This document shows positions 48,267 to 59,759 of a DNA stretch of 64,000 bases, one piece after another (within the stretch, counting starts at the first letter, position 1; the number at the start of each line of letters is the position of its first letter). This stretch comes from Omphiscola glabra (Eukaryota > Mollusca > Gastropoda > Lymnaeidae). The stretch covers positions 12,902,307 through 12,966,306 of the forward strand of contig OZ024809.1 of assembly GCA_964017045.1 (NCBI GenBank), read 5' to 3'. Position numbers and translations under genes: made by a program. The notes beneath the pieces are model-generated. The model was not told where the DNA came from and ran no database searches. It saw only the letters and a program-made list of their open reading frames with translations.

Positions 48267-48692
48267 TGCCTTACATCGTTTCATATAGTCCCGCCTACAC
48301 AATGTCCTACATCATTTCACGCAGTCCCGTTCAAACAATGTCCTACATCATTTCATGTAGTCCCGTCCATACAATGTCCTAGATCATTTCATGCAGTCCC
48401 GTCCATACAATGTCCTACATCGTTTCACGCAGTCCCGTCCATACAATGCCCTACATCGTTTTATGCAGTCCCGTCCATACAATGTCCTACATCATTTCAC
48501 GCAGTCCCGTTCAAACAATGTCCTACATCATTTCATGTAGTCCCGTCCATACAATGTCCTACATCGTTTCACGCAGTCCCGTCCATACAATGCCCTATAT
48601 CGTTTTATGCAGTCCCGTCCATACAATGTCCTACATCATTTCACGCAGTCCCGTCTATACAATATCCTACAAGATTTTATGTATTCCTGTTC
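48267..48692. repeat. Minisatellite, 36-bp unit, about 12 copies, with a 5-unit higher-order block
   Basis: Unit GTCCTACATCATTTCACGCA + GTCCCGTTCAAACAAT and variants. The variant order beginning at 48303 is repeated from 48483, an offset of 180 bp (five units), with one variant unit missing. Confidence 0.95.
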
Positions 48693-49088
48693 TTATGATA
48701 CCCGTAATTTTTAAAAGCCTTTCATCCTCACATTCTCCTGAGGCTGTTCACTAGCTAATCTTTTGCTGCCCTCGTGGACATTACTTCTTAGCTAAGGGCT
48801 AGATTATATTTTTGGATAGTTTTTATTTTTTTTCGTTTTTCTGTTTGTTCGCTGATGAAGGCTTCCTGCCGACACGTTCGTTGTTACTGCGTTACCTTTT
48901 TCAGGTTTAACCTTACTGTGTTTTACTAATTTCCTATTGTTCACTAGCTAATCTATTTGGCACGATGTTCTCTGTACTTGACTTGAACCCATGCCGTCTG
49001 TCTATTTGTCCACGTCTTAATGTTATTAAGAATAAACCATTTTTCCATTACTTATTGAAGCCACTCGAAATTTACCCTTATAATTGAC

Positions 49089-49568
49089 TGTTGTGAACAT
49101 GATTTATTAATGTGATATCTTGGTATGAGAGGTTGTCCATACATGGTGAGAGTTTGAATGTGAGAACCATTGTTATTAGTGTGAACACTTTTTGGGTGCA
49201 TGAGTTGTGTTATGAATTGTGTTATTGTGGCTGAATGGTCATTGGTTGAGAGGGAAATATTACTAAACAAGTGCGTGGATAAAAGGACAGTGTGTTAGTT
49301 TGTCGTGAGAGAGACCGTGAGATTGGTATAGAGAGACCGAGAGACCGAGTGCTTGCTAGAGAGATGACAGAGGAATGATAGAGAATTGCTGTTGAAGACT
49401 TGATGTTTGTGTAGTGACCCTGGATGGGACGACGTTTTGTACAAAGTGAATAAAGAACTGATTTATGAAACTATGAGTAATTATTGTGGACTTAATTGTG
49501 TCATTGAATGGACCTAGAGAGGAGACCCTAGACAACGAGAGTAGGCCGTATGAAATGAGGTCGTAACA
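49089..49568 (+). mobile_element. Solo LTR, 480 bp
   Basis: Starts TGTTGTGAAC and ends GTCGTAACA (TG..CA with short inverted ends TGTT..AACA). AATAAA at 49449-49454. Flanked by a perfect 5-bp target duplication TTGAC (49084-49088 and 49569-49573). No internal retroviral region is attached, as expected after recombination between two LTRs. Confidence 0.8.
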
Positions 49569-49569
49569 T

Positions 49570-49700
49570 TGACGACACACCCAAACTTACCATACTTAAT
49601 GAAAGACACACCCATTTACCCCACTTAATGAAAGACACACCCAATTTACCCTAATTATTGATGACACACCAAATTTACCCAAACTATTCAAGACTAATCA
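49570..49700. repeat. Degenerate tandem repeat hosting the solo LTR
   Basis: Units near ATTGACGACACACCCAAACT and TTACCCCACTTAATGAAAG recur about four times after the LTR. The sequence just before the LTR (ATTTACCCTTATAATTGAC) is of the same type, so the LTR inserted into this array. Confidence 0.6.
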
Positions 49701-50329
49701 AGAATCAATAGAAAATTGCAACCATGTTCAACTGAAACAACCATTCCCCCCCCCCCCCCACACACATCACATCGCAACTGTATGGGCCACATCCCCCAAA
49801 ACTGACCTTGACCTTCCAGTCCAAAACTTAACCTAGGATGATCCAAACTGTTGCTTTCCTAGACTCAATAATTCTGAATACGACACACACAAAAATGTTC
49901 GTTAAAAAATTAGAATTGTGACGTCGTCAGGTCGTATATTTATTTATTTCCGGGTAACATCGCACGGCGCCTCATCCCGGCGTCGGTGTAGGTCACCGAG
50001 TCTGCGTCGGTCTCATTTGCGTCTCCGTAGATCTGTCACGTGACGATGCCTTTCAAGTCGTTCCTTTGATTGTCCAATATCTTTGGTCTCGTATCTCGGT
50101 CTCGCATCCCGGGCCCAACATCCTCATTACAGCAAAGCCGCGAAATACGCGGAGCTTAAGCCCCAGCGGATGTAAAATAGTAAGGCGTTTTATCTCGGAG
50201 CTGCGGAGCTCGTTGGGAGAAAGTGGGGCTTGCTGAGGGCATCGACCCAAGAATGACTCGTGGCAAACAAAGGAGGCGCCTCTTGGTTTCCTTTACATTA
50301 TACAAGACAGTGGTCGACAACCTACAGCA

Positions 50330-50515
50330 CGCACGTAGAGCGATTTTCAATGGCACGCGTGTCAGACGCGGCACGCAGAGCGATTTATAAAGGCACGCGT
50401 GGAAGACGTGACGTGTAGAGCGATTTTCAATGGCACGCGTGTCATACGCGGCACGCAGAGCGATTTATAAAGGCACTCGTGGTAGACGTGACGTGTAGAG
50501 CGATTTTCAATGGCA
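50330..50515. repeat. Tandem repeat, 80-bp unit of two 40-bp halves
   Basis: CACGCGTGTCAGACGCGGCA at 50354 recurs at 50434. Each 80-bp unit contains two related halves with AGAGCGATTT. Confidence 0.88.
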
Positions 50516-50574
50516 CGCGGAAGACCGAAAATATATTAATATGTGAATGAACTGTCAATAATAAGGCAGAGATA

Positions 50575-51025
50575 CAGGATGCTGTCACGCTGAATGGAGT
50601 AGAATTACAGGTTGTTGTCACGTTGAATGGAGTAGAAATACAGGTTGTTGTCACGTTGAATGGAGTAGAAATACAGGTTGTTGTCACGTTGAATGGAGTA
50701 GAAATACAGGTTGTTGTCACGTTGAATGGAGTAGAAATACAGGTTGTTGTCACGTTGAATGGAGTAGAAATACAGGTTGTTGTCACGTTGAATGGAGTAG
50801 AAATACAGGTTGTTGTCACGTTGAATGGAGTAGAAATACAGGTTGTTACGCTGAATGATGTAAAAATCCAGGTTGTTGTCTGGCTGAGTGAAGTAGACAT
50901 AGTCACGCTGAATGAAGTAGAGAGTGAGATCGTTGTCACGCTGAGTGAAGTAGAAATACTGGTTGTCACGCTGAGTGAAGTGGAAATACTGTTTGTCACG
51001 CTGAGTGAAGTGGAAATCCTACTTT
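50575..51025. repeat. Minisatellite, 33-bp unit, about 13 copies
   Basis: Unit GTTGTCACGTTGAATGGAGT + AGAAATACAGGTT; about eight uniform copies, then decaying CTGAGTGAAGTAGAAAT versions. On the + strand it reads NGVEIQVVVTL repeatedly, a by-product. Confidence 0.95.
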
Positions 51026-51130
51026 GGCCCACCAGATCTTATCAAAAAGGCGGCCGACCACTGAGATGAGCCGTGGAAGACGGCCACTGAGGACGCTATT
51101 AGTCGGACATTTTTTGGTCGGAATTAAGTT

Positions 51131-52065
51131 TTAACATTGAAAGTAACAGTGAAACCCCGCTATAACGCGCCCCGCCATAACGCAAATTCGGATATAACGC
51201 GGTCGTAGCATGGCTCCCGAAATTTTGTATATTCATTCACACGGAGAAAATTTTTTGGAGAAAATGCACAGTAATAACCTATAAATATATTAGCCATCGA
51301 TTATTTTGAATATATCTTAATTAATGCATTCCAGTTAATATTCGTCGATAAGTCGACTTTTGATCATTGTACATGTATACACGTATATGTTCTCGGAAAA
51401 AAGTTAAATACTGTAAAACCGCGCATTAACGCGACCCCGCTTTTAACGCGATCCGATTTTATGGACCCCGATCATCGCGTTATAGCGGGGTTCAACTGTA
51501 GATAGATTTTATGGACCCCGATCATCGCGTTATATAGCGGGGTTCTACTGTAGATAGATTTTATGGACCCCGATCATCGCGTTATAGCGGGGTTCTACTG
51601 TAGATAGATTTTATGGACCCCGATCATCGCGTTATAGCGGGGTTCCACTGTACATAGATTTTATGGACCCCGATCATCGCGTTATAGCGGGGTTCCACTG
51701 TACATAGATTTTATGGACACCGATCATCGCGTTATAGCGGGGTTCAACTGTACATAGATTTTATGGACACCGATCATCGCGTTATAGCGGGGTTCTACTG
51801 TAGATAGATTTTATGGACCCCGATCATCGCGTTATAGCGGGGTTCTACTGTAGATAGATTTTATGGACCCCGATCATCGCGCTATAGCGGGGTTCTACTG
51901 TATATATATTTTATGGACCCCGATCATCGCGTTATAGCGGGGTTCTACTGTACATAGATTTTATGGACCCCGATCATCGCGTTATAGCGGGGTTCAACTG
52001 TACATAGATTTTATGGACCCCGATCATCGCGTTATAGCGGAGTTCCACTGTACTTTCAATGCAAT
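51131..52065. mobile_element. MITE containing a 50-bp satellite expanded from its own end
   Basis: The left end CATTGAAAGTAACAGTGAAA then CCCCGCTATAACGCG is mirrored at the right end (complement CATTGAAAGTACAGTGGAAC then TCCGCTATAACGCG). From about 51448 the subterminal segment GATTTTATGGACCCCGATCA + TCGCGTTATAGCGGGGTTCA + ACTGTA... is repeated about 12 times with a 50-bp period up to the right end. Each unit thus includes a copy of the terminal repeat. Confidence 0.85.
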
Positions 52066-52492
52066 TCAAAGTAATGGAGTGTGAAGGGGAAGTAAACAGA
52101 GCCAACCACACGCAGAGCCCCCCCCCCACCCCCCACCCCCCCCCCCCCTAAAAAACTATCGACGAATAGCAGTGACTCCAGCCTGTCGGTGACAAGCACT
52201 GATTTTTGTGCTTTAAATCTGATTCGAATACCGCTTGTGGTATGACTGTAGGGAGATGATTGAAATCCAATGCAGGAGGTCACTTCATTTCACACAGACA
52301 AGCGTGCAACCTGGCCTGTGTGTTTAAGGGCGCGGTCATCAGGCATCAAACAAACAACCAAGAATCAAAGACCGAGACCAACCATCCCATTAAACTAGTT
52401 CAAAAAACAAAAACAATTTTTTTTATAATCAGCTAATTCATGGGTAAATAAATAACTAATGATGTCAACCCTCATCTCCACCTGGCGTCTAA

Positions 52493-52705
52493 GGGGCTGT
52501 CCATTAATTATGTCAACAAATTTTTGGCAATTTTTACCTCCCCCCCTCCCCCTTGTCAACAATTGTCAAAAATTTTCAGACCCGCCCTCCCCTTTTTCAA
52601 CAATTGTCAAAAATTTTCAGACCCCCTCTCCCCCTTGTCAACAATTGTCAAAAATTTTCATACCCCCTCCCCTCTATTTTGTTGACATAATTTATGGACA
52701 GCCCC
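52493..52705. mobile_element. MITE, GGGGCTGTCCATTAATTATG termini, TAA target duplication
   Basis: Long inverted ends (GGGGCTGTCCATTAATTATG and the complement of the right end), flanked by TAA on both sides (52490-52492 and 52706-52708). The 3-bp TAA suggests a PIF/Harbinger-like origin. The core is a triplicate of TCAACAATTGTCAAAAATTT + TCAGACCCCC units. Confidence 0.8.
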
Positions 52706-52759
52706 TAAACCCATCATCCTATAGCATCCCCCCGCCCCCCGGTCCCATTACGGCCCCTA

Positions 52760-53227
52760 CGCAATGGCGTAGTTAGGGTTAGTGCAACCCAGGGTGCGTG
52801 CAAGATTATTTATGTCGCCCGCGGAAAAAAAAACCAGTTGGCCTAAAATTCGACACCTCATTACATAGAAATACAGAGCTGCCCGGGGCGGACTCCTCTG
52901 CACACCCTTCCTGCGCCGGCGCCCCAACGTCGTACAAAAACGCTGAAATATTCATAGAAAATTATGGACAACGTGCTCGGGGGTTCCGATGTTCAAGTGG
53001 TCTCGGTACGGGCGTAAGAAGAGGCATCCCTACATGATCGTCTCCTTTTCACGGGTAATTTTCTGCTTACCCCAAAGGCCCAATTTGTTTTATGCGCCCA
53101 TGACACTTTAAAATACGCTTCCCCTTTTAAGCACCGCCCCTCAATCCCAACTTACTCCCTGCCATTCCCATCAGCCACTTTTTACTTAATAGACCTTTGT
53201 GCCGCCCCCCTCTCACATTATACCTTA
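52760..53227. other. Spacer with a GGCGTAG-type hAT fragment
   Basis: CAATGGCGTAGTTAGGGTTA (from 52760) and GCCCGGGGCGGA resemble the non-coding hAT family at 19455 and 38721, but no partner end or target duplication is seen. No gene is recognised. Confidence 0.4.
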
Positions 53228-53762
53228 CCGACTGTATTATTTATTATCCCCCAACACATCTCCCCACAACCCTTCATACTGTATCATTCCCCCCACACAT
53301 CTCCCCACAACCCTTCATACTGTATCATTCCCCCACACATCTCACCACAACCCTTCATACTGTATCATTCCCCCCACACATCTCCCCCACAACACTTCAT
53401 ACATTATCATTCACCCACACATCTCCCCACAACCCTTCATACTGTATCATTCCCCCACACATCTCCCCACAACTCTTCATACTGTATCATTCCCCCCACA
53501 CATCTCCCCACAACCCTTCATACTGTATCATTCCCCCACACATCTCACCACAACCCTTCATACTGTATCATTCCCCCCACACATCTCCCCCACAACCCTG
53601 CATACTGTATCATTCCCCCCACACATCTCCCCCACAACCCTTCATACTGTATCATTCCCCACACACATCTCCTCACAACCCTTCATACTGTATCATTCCC
53701 CCACACATCTCCCCACAACCCTTCATACTGTATCATACCCCCCACACATCTCCCCACAACGT
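53228..53762. repeat. Minisatellite, about 40-bp unit, 13 copies
   Basis: Unit TCATTCCCCCACACATCTCC + CCACAACCCTTCATACTGTA; length varies by C-run changes. Confidence 0.95.
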
Positions 53763-53811
53763 ATTTTTGAAGAAGCTGCCATATTTATAAATATCTGCAC
53801 ATCACACAAAA

Positions 53812-53888
53812 ACAGAGAGAGAGGGGGAGGGAGATACACACAGAGAGAGAGAGTGACAGAGGGAGAGAGAGAGAGAGAGAGAGAGAAG
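53812..53888. repeat. (GA)n microsatellite
   Basis: GAGAGAG runs with interruptions. Confidence 0.9.
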
Positions 53889-53889
53889 G

Positions 53890-54639
53890 ATAGCCCGAGA
53901 CAGAGATGAAGACCGGTATGGAGAGCACAGAGCTTGATGTCTCAAGTTATTGAACTCTCCATCAGTTTAAATTGTTAACAACGACATCTGCGATTCCAAC
54001 AACTCCAGCGTTTTAACATAAAAACCTCAGACACATCAAACTTTTAATAGTTAAAGAAAATTCATCTCTGTTTTTAACGTACAATTTGCTCACAAAATCA
54101 TAGTCAGTATTCTTTATTAAAAAAATAATAATCATAGCTGGACTCTGTTGGGATTCAGAATTAGTTCAATCGACCCAACGTAAACAAACAGAACGTTATG
54201 AGGGAGAGAGAGAAAATATCAGGAAAAAAATAATTCAATAACAATTAGGTAAAATAAATACAAACCAGAGTCGTGTTGCAGCGAGCTGTCGAAATCTCAT
54301 TTGAAATTAATGTCAAAATGTTGGCAAAAACTTCTCGAAGTTGGGAAGGAATGGTGGTTCACAAAATCCGTAGATTAACATTTTAACAGCATTGGAAACA
54401 CTAGCGCAGGAAAGGGTGCTGAGAGGGGGGGGGATGGTCCGCCCAGAGCGGGACTGCCCCCGCCCCCAGATATAAATCGAAGATCTTCATTTTCGAACAA
54501 CTGCGTGGGCGAACGGTAAACATTTGGGCCCGCCCCTGGCGCACCAGCACTAGCTGTCAGACTGAATAGAACACAAAGTGAACGCAACGTTATTGTGTTA
54601 TGACGTGGTGAAATCAAGGAGAAAATGCTCACAATATCG
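53890..54639. other. Spacer, no gene recognised
   Basis: Mixed composition, with a short G run at 54423-54432. The open frame 54632-54375 (-) shows no domain. Confidence 0.4.
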
Positions 54640-54915
54640 ACACAGAGTGATTGTTGTATATCAAATGTTCACACACATGGACACAGAGTGATTGTTGTAT
54701 ATCAAATGTTCACACAAATGGACACAGAGTGATTGTTGTATATCAAATGTTCACACACATGGACACAGAGTGATTGTTGTATATCAAATGTTCACACACA
54801 TGGACACAGAGTGATTGTTGTATATCAAATGTTCACACACATAGACACAGAGTGATTGTTGTATATCAAATGTTCACACACAGATACACAGAGAGATTGT
54901 TGTATATCAAATGTT
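54640..54915. repeat. Minisatellite, 41-bp unit, about 6.5 copies
   Basis: Unit TGGACACAGAGTGATTGTTG + TATATCAAATGTTCACACAC + A; copies nearly identical. It joins the next array directly at 54915. Confidence 0.96.
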
Positions 54916-55712
54916 CTAGCTATGCCTAGTAACCCTGTCTAGCTAAGCCCAGTAACCATGTCTAGCTATGCCTAGTAAACCTGTCTGGCTGTGCCTAGTA
55001 ACCCTGTCTATAAGCTATGCATAGTAACCAGGGCCGGCCTTAGGCCACTGCAACCTATGCGGCCGCAATGGGCCCCGCACTTTCTTGGGCCCCGCACTTT
55101 CATAGGCCCCGCCCCGAATTTATTTTCTAACACAAAATCTTAATTTTCACTTATAATCCTTATCCTCTACACAGAATGGGCCCCGCGCAATCCGTTTCGC
55201 ATAGGGCCCCACAATTGTTAGGGTCGGCCCTGATAGTAACCCTGTCTAGCTATGCCCAGTAACCCTGTCTAGCTATGCCCAGTAACCCTGTCTAGCTATG
55301 CCCAGTAACCCTGTCTAGCTATGCCCAGTAACCCTGTCTAGCTATGCCCAGTTACCCTGTCTAGCTATGCCCAGTAACCCTGTCTAGCTATGCCCAGTAA
55401 CCCTGTCTAGCTATGCCTAGTAACCCTGTCTAGCTATGCCTAGTAACCCTGTCTAGCTATGCCTAGTAACCCTGTCTAGCTATGCCTAGTAACCCTGTCT
55501 AGCTATGCCTAGTAACCCTGTCTAGCTATGCCTAGTAACCCTGTCTAGCTGTGCCTAGTAACCCTGTCTAGCTGTGCCCAGTAACCCTGTCTAGCTATGC
55601 CCAGTAACCCTGTCTAGCTATGCCCAGTAACCCTGTCTAGCTATGCCCAGTAACCCTGTCTAGCTATGCCCAGTAACCCTGTCTAGCTATGCCCAGTAAC
55701 CCTGTCTAGCTA
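54915..55712. repeat. Minisatellite, 23-bp unit, about 25 copies, interrupted by a hAT MITE
   Basis: Unit TGCCCAGTAACCCTGTCTAG + CTA with GCCC/GCCT variants in blocks. The copies left of the insertion (54915-55028) are more diverged than those at the right. Confidence 0.96.
55029..55232. mobile_element. hAT MITE, CAGGGCCGGC family (copy 2), nested in the 23-bp minisatellite
   Basis: Ends CAGGGCCGGCCTTAGG and the complement of CAGGGCCGACCCTAAC, flanked by a perfect 8-bp duplication ATAGTAAC (55021-55028 and 55233-55240). It is inverted relative to the copy at 31361 and slightly longer (204 bp), because of a second copy of CCCCGCACTTTC inside. Confidence 0.92.
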
Positions 55713-55944
55713 CAAGACACGTTAAGCCAGAAGACACGTATCGTTCTTGTCGCGCCAGTTTCACCGACAGCGAATCGCAAAGGGCATCTCTGGGCGCATG
55801 CGCACTTACACATCAACAAGATTCAAGTTGGAGATTTTTGTGTGTGCTTATTTTCCTTGAGTTCATGTTTTTATCGTCATTGAGGGTGGAGTGTTTCTCA
55901 TACGGAAAAAAAGATAAATCAATGGAATCTCAACGTAAGACAGT

Positions 55945-56108
55945 GCCGGGGGCGTCGACAGTGCCTGGGGCCTCCACAGTGCCGGGGCGTCGACAGTGCC
56001 AGGGGCGTCGACAGTGCCGGGTGCGTCGACAGTACCGGGGGCGTCGACAGTGCCGGGGGCGTCGACAGTGCCAGGGGCGTCGACAGTGCCAGGGGCGTCG
56101 ACAGTGTG
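55945..56108. repeat. Minisatellite, 18-bp unit, about 9 copies
   Basis: Unit GCGTCGACAGTGCCGGGG with SalI-like GTCGAC in each copy. GC-rich, unlike its neighbours. Confidence 0.95.
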
Positions 56109-56334
56109 TAATGAGTGTCGATAGTCCGTCAAGGGTGTCGGAGTCGAAGAAAGGGGAATATGTCTCGTAATTAAAAAAAACAAACTTAGAGACACACTTG
56201 ACTATTGTAACCTTTGGGTCTCCTAAAACCCAGGTGAAAGGGGTGGTGTTCAGATAAAATAGTTCACAATTTTTTCTCAGTTATTTTTTAAATAAATATT
56301 GGCTATATATTTGAGTAAATAAACTTTAAGAAGT

Positions 56335-56555
56335 AGTTCTTGCACAAACAGTAGTTCTTGCGCAGACATTGGTTCTTACACAGACTTTTGGTTCTTGCAC
56401 AGACGAGTAGTCCTTTCAAAGACAAGTGGTTCTTGCACAAACAAGTGATTCTTGCACAGACAAGTGGTTCTCGCACAGACAAGTGGTCCTCGCACAGACA
56501 AGTGGTCCTCGCACAGACAAATGGTTCTCGCACAGACAAATAATCCTTGCACACA
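56335..56555. repeat. Minisatellite, 21-bp unit, about 10 copies
   Basis: Unit CTTGCACAGACAAGTGGTTC+T with diverged left copies. Confidence 0.93.
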
Positions 56556-56849
56556 AGACGTGCTTCAGATTATGTGACATTAGCATTTCTTACTAAATAC
56601 TGAAGGGATCTAGGGGATTATACAGCAAAACTGTCTCTAACATCACACCACTACGAGAATACACCTATCTAATTGCACCAATAAGATCATATGCCCTTAT
56701 GACTACACCACTGATGTCATACATGCATCAATGTTGGTTAGCAAGGGGTTAACCAATGTGTATAGATACAATCCTACAGAGTACAGCCAGTGTTAACCAA
56801 TGCCTACATCCAAGGGGTTAACCCATGTTTACAGATACGCTCAGCTTAG

Positions 56850-56990
56850 AGTTAACAGTGGAATCCATGTAATTATACCACTAAGAACATACATCCATGT
56901 AATTACACAACTAAGATCACACATCCATGTAATTACACCAATAAATTCATACATCCATGTGATTACACCACTAAGATCACGAACACTTTC
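56850..56990. repeat. Minisatellite, 30-bp unit, about 4.5 copies
   Basis: Unit ATCCATGTAATTACACCACT + AAGATCACAC. Confidence 0.9.
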
Positions 56991-57224
56991 AATAATATAA
57001 GAAATTGTGTAATGATCTTGCTCGCCCACTAGCGATCACGTGACTAAGACATTTGATCCTCGTTTATTATTTATACGTTCAGCTCGATAGTGGAAATACA
57101 AATTGGGGGGGGGGGGGTGAAATGGGGGGGGGGGGCATCCAGATGCATTATGTGATCATCGTGTGAAAGAAAACGCTGAAGTGTGGGCAGCAGGGGTCTG
57201 ACGTCATTATTATGGAGTTGGCAG

Positions 57225-57545
57225 TAGTCGCCATTTGTAATGTTGGCAGTAGACGCCATGTGTAATGTTAGCAGTAGATGACATTTGTAATGTTAGCAGT
57301 AGATGACATTCGTAATGTTGGCTGTAGACGCCATGTGTAATGTTAGCAGTAGATGACATTTGTAATGTTTGCAGTAGACGCCATGTCTAATGTTGACAGT
57401 AGACATTTGTAATGATGACAGTAGATGACATTTGTAATGTTTGCAGTAGATGACATTTGTAATGTTGGTAGTAGACAACATTCGTAATGTTGGCAGTAGA
57501 TGCCATTTGTAATATTGGCAGCAAACATCATTTAAAATGTTGACA
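57225..57545. repeat. Minisatellite, about 25-27-bp unit, 12 copies
   Basis: Unit TTTGTAATGTTAGCAGTAGA + TGACA with variants GACGCCATG. G-runs at about 57103-57117 and 57125-57135 precede it. Confidence 0.92.
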
Positions 57546-57555
57546 GTAGACGACA

Positions 57556-57758
57556 GTCACGTGGGCAGTCTGTGGGCAGTCTGTGGGCAGTCTGTGTGCA
57601 GTCTGTGGGCAGTCTGTGGGCAGTCTGTGGGCAGTCTGTGTGGGCAGTCTGTGGGCAGTCTGTGGGCAGTCTGTGGGCAGTCTGTGGGCAGTCTGTGTGG
57701 GCAGTCTGTGGGCAGTCTGTGGGCAGTCTCTGTGGGCAGTCTGTGGGCAGTCTAAGGC
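57556..57758. repeat. Minisatellite, 12-bp unit, about 16 copies
   Basis: Unit GGGCAGTCTGTG, sometimes extended to 14 bp (TGTGTGGGCAG). It abuts the previous array. Confidence 0.96.
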
Positions 57759-57844
57759 GATCCGGGAGTATAACTACCAATGCATACGCAGATTCGATTC
57801 CGTCGCTTATATTACTTAGAATAGTAGATATGTGAGTGTAGGCA

Positions 57845-58078
57845 CATAGAGGTTTTGGACACATAGAGATATTGAACACAGAGGTTTTGGACACATAGAG
57901 ATATTGAACACAGAGGTATTGACACATAGAGATATTGAACACAGAGGTATTGGACACATAGAGATATTTAACACAGAGGTGTATTGACACACAGAGATAT
58001 TGAACACAGAGGTATTGGACACATAGAGATATTGAACACAGAGATATTGACACATAGAGATATTGAACAAAGAGTTGA
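57845..58078. repeat. Minisatellite, about 32-bp unit, 7 copies
   Basis: Unit ACACATAGAGATATTGAACA + CAGAGGTATTGG with one-base length variants. Confidence 0.93.
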
Positions 58079-58189
58079 GCGTAAGGGACATGCTTTTCAG
58101 CAACGAGTGAGCGAAGGCAATGGGTCAAAGGTTGGAGTGATTTAGTTTAGAAATGTAGTTTTTTTTTTTTAATTAAATGGCGAAGCCGT

Positions 58190-58460
58190 TTTGAAGAGGG
58201 GGGGGGGCCGGGGGGGGGTTTCTAACAGTTTTTCTATAATTTTGGTCGTGGCATGAGAGGAGGGGGGGATTAGAGATTAGGATATAATTTGATTTAGATT
58301 GTAGCACGATGGTTTTAAAAGTACTGAGATAAAAGTTTAAAGGCTTCGAAAAGGGGGGCGGGGGGGGGGGGGGAGGGGGTAAGAGGTGTTGAGCTGGATT
58401 GTAGAACCGATGAATGCAAGAGACGTGAAAAATTAAAAGAAGAAGTATTGGGGGGGGGGG
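58190..58460. other. Spacer with several long G runs
   Basis: Poly-G tracts at about 58199-58218, 58353-58378 and 58451-58460. Nothing coding. Confidence 0.7.
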
Positions 58461-58463
58461 AGA

Positions 58464-58765
58464 GATATTGAGGTATAAGGTAGATGTTGAGGTATAAGGA
58501 AGAGATGTTGAGGTATAAGGAAGAGATGTTGAGGTATAATGAAGAGATGTTGAGGTATAAGGAAGAGATGTTGAGGTATAAGGAAGAGATGTTGAGGTAT
58601 AAGGAAGAGATGTTGAGGTATAAGGAAGAGATATTGAGGTATAAGGAAGAGATATTGAGGTATAAGGAAGAGATGTTGAGTTATAAGGAAGAGATGTTGA
58701 GGTATAAGGAAGAGATATTGAGGTATAAGGAAGAGATATTGAGGTATAAGGAAGAGATATTCCAT
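58464..58765. repeat. Minisatellite, 21-bp unit, about 14 copies
   Basis: Unit TTGAGGTATAAGGAAGAGAT+G/A, very uniform. On the + strand it reads EEMLRYK repeatedly, a by-product. Confidence 0.97.
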
Positions 58766-59124
58766 GGACGTGGTAATGGATCGAAGAGGTAATGAGGTGT
58801 ACGGACATTATAGGGTCTAAGAAGTACTTTTGAAGACAGAGACGGATCCACAAAGAAGGTTTATCCAAATCCTTTCACCCTCCCCTCTCATATCCCTCTA
58901 ACCATCCCCCGCCACCTCACCATCCCCTCTAAACATCTCCTCCTAGCCTCCTCTCTCATTCTGCTAGCTCATTCTGATCTCTCACCCTCTTCTCTCATCC
59001 TCCACTTTCACTGAACCCTTTTCAGTGGCCTCACACTCTCTCCGCTAATCTACCCTCCCCCTAACCGTCCTTACTCACCCTTTCCCCCCCCCCCCCCGGC
59101 CGCCCCGCAAATATGTTACTATTT

Positions 59125-59279
59125 CAGACCTGTTTACCCTCAAAATCTTAAAATCGTACAATTTCATCACAAAATCGTTCAATACATTATCTTAATAGTA
59201 AAAAAACACTCAGTATATATAATGTATACACATCAAAATCGTACATTGTACGCCAAAATCGTAAGAGTAAACAGGTCTG
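59125..59279. mobile_element. MITE, family CAGACCTGTTTAC, 6-bp TSD (copy 2)
   Basis: This 155-bp element is inverted relative to 9274-9431 and matches it along its length. It is flanked by CTATTT on both sides (59119-59124 and 59280-59285), again a 6-bp target duplication. Confidence 0.85.
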
Positions 59280-59329
59280 CTATTTATTGATAGTGACTCG
59301 ACCTCAGTCGTATTAGTCTCAAAGCAAAA

Positions 59330-59750
59330 GCAAGCAGATTGTCAACTCCTATGTTCTCCTGGATTGATTCATTCATCGTTCCCACAACACGCTGTAATAG
59401 GTCTTACTATTCCTAATAGTAGTGAATAACTCAAGTCTTTTTGTACTAACTATAACTTTAATAATCAATGAGGAATACAGGCTGGAGCTACAAGAAACAC
59501 ATCTTACTTCCACGACGTTCTACACAATAACTGCCACACGACTAAAACTTACATCACAATACAGACTAGACAATACGTCACAATTAACATAAAAATACGT
59601 CACTCAGTCAAGCGCGCGAAGAGCGTTCATTAACTAATACAAACTCTAACACACACCGCGCGTAATTAAACCTGACATTCAAACGCAACGATAACTAACG
59701 AACTCCCATACTCGACACAGATCAGCATCACATCAGAGCAGCAACAAACA
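59330..59750. repeat. Dispersed repeat (copy 2, inverted relative to 12640-13065)
   Basis: The reverse complement carries ATTACGCGCGGTGTGTG, GAACGCTCTTCGCG, TCTAGTCTGTATTGTGA and GTTGACAAT in the order seen at 12640-13065. Non-coding. Confidence 0.6.
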
Positions 59751-59759
59751 AAAAATGTG

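Noticed and set aside
50442..51069. Frames reading NGVEIQVVVTL repeats
   Set aside because: The 33-bp minisatellite explains them completely.
53197..53909. 197- and 236-codon + frames rich in His/Pro/Thr
   Set aside because: By-products of the 40-bp C-rich minisatellite and the GA tract.
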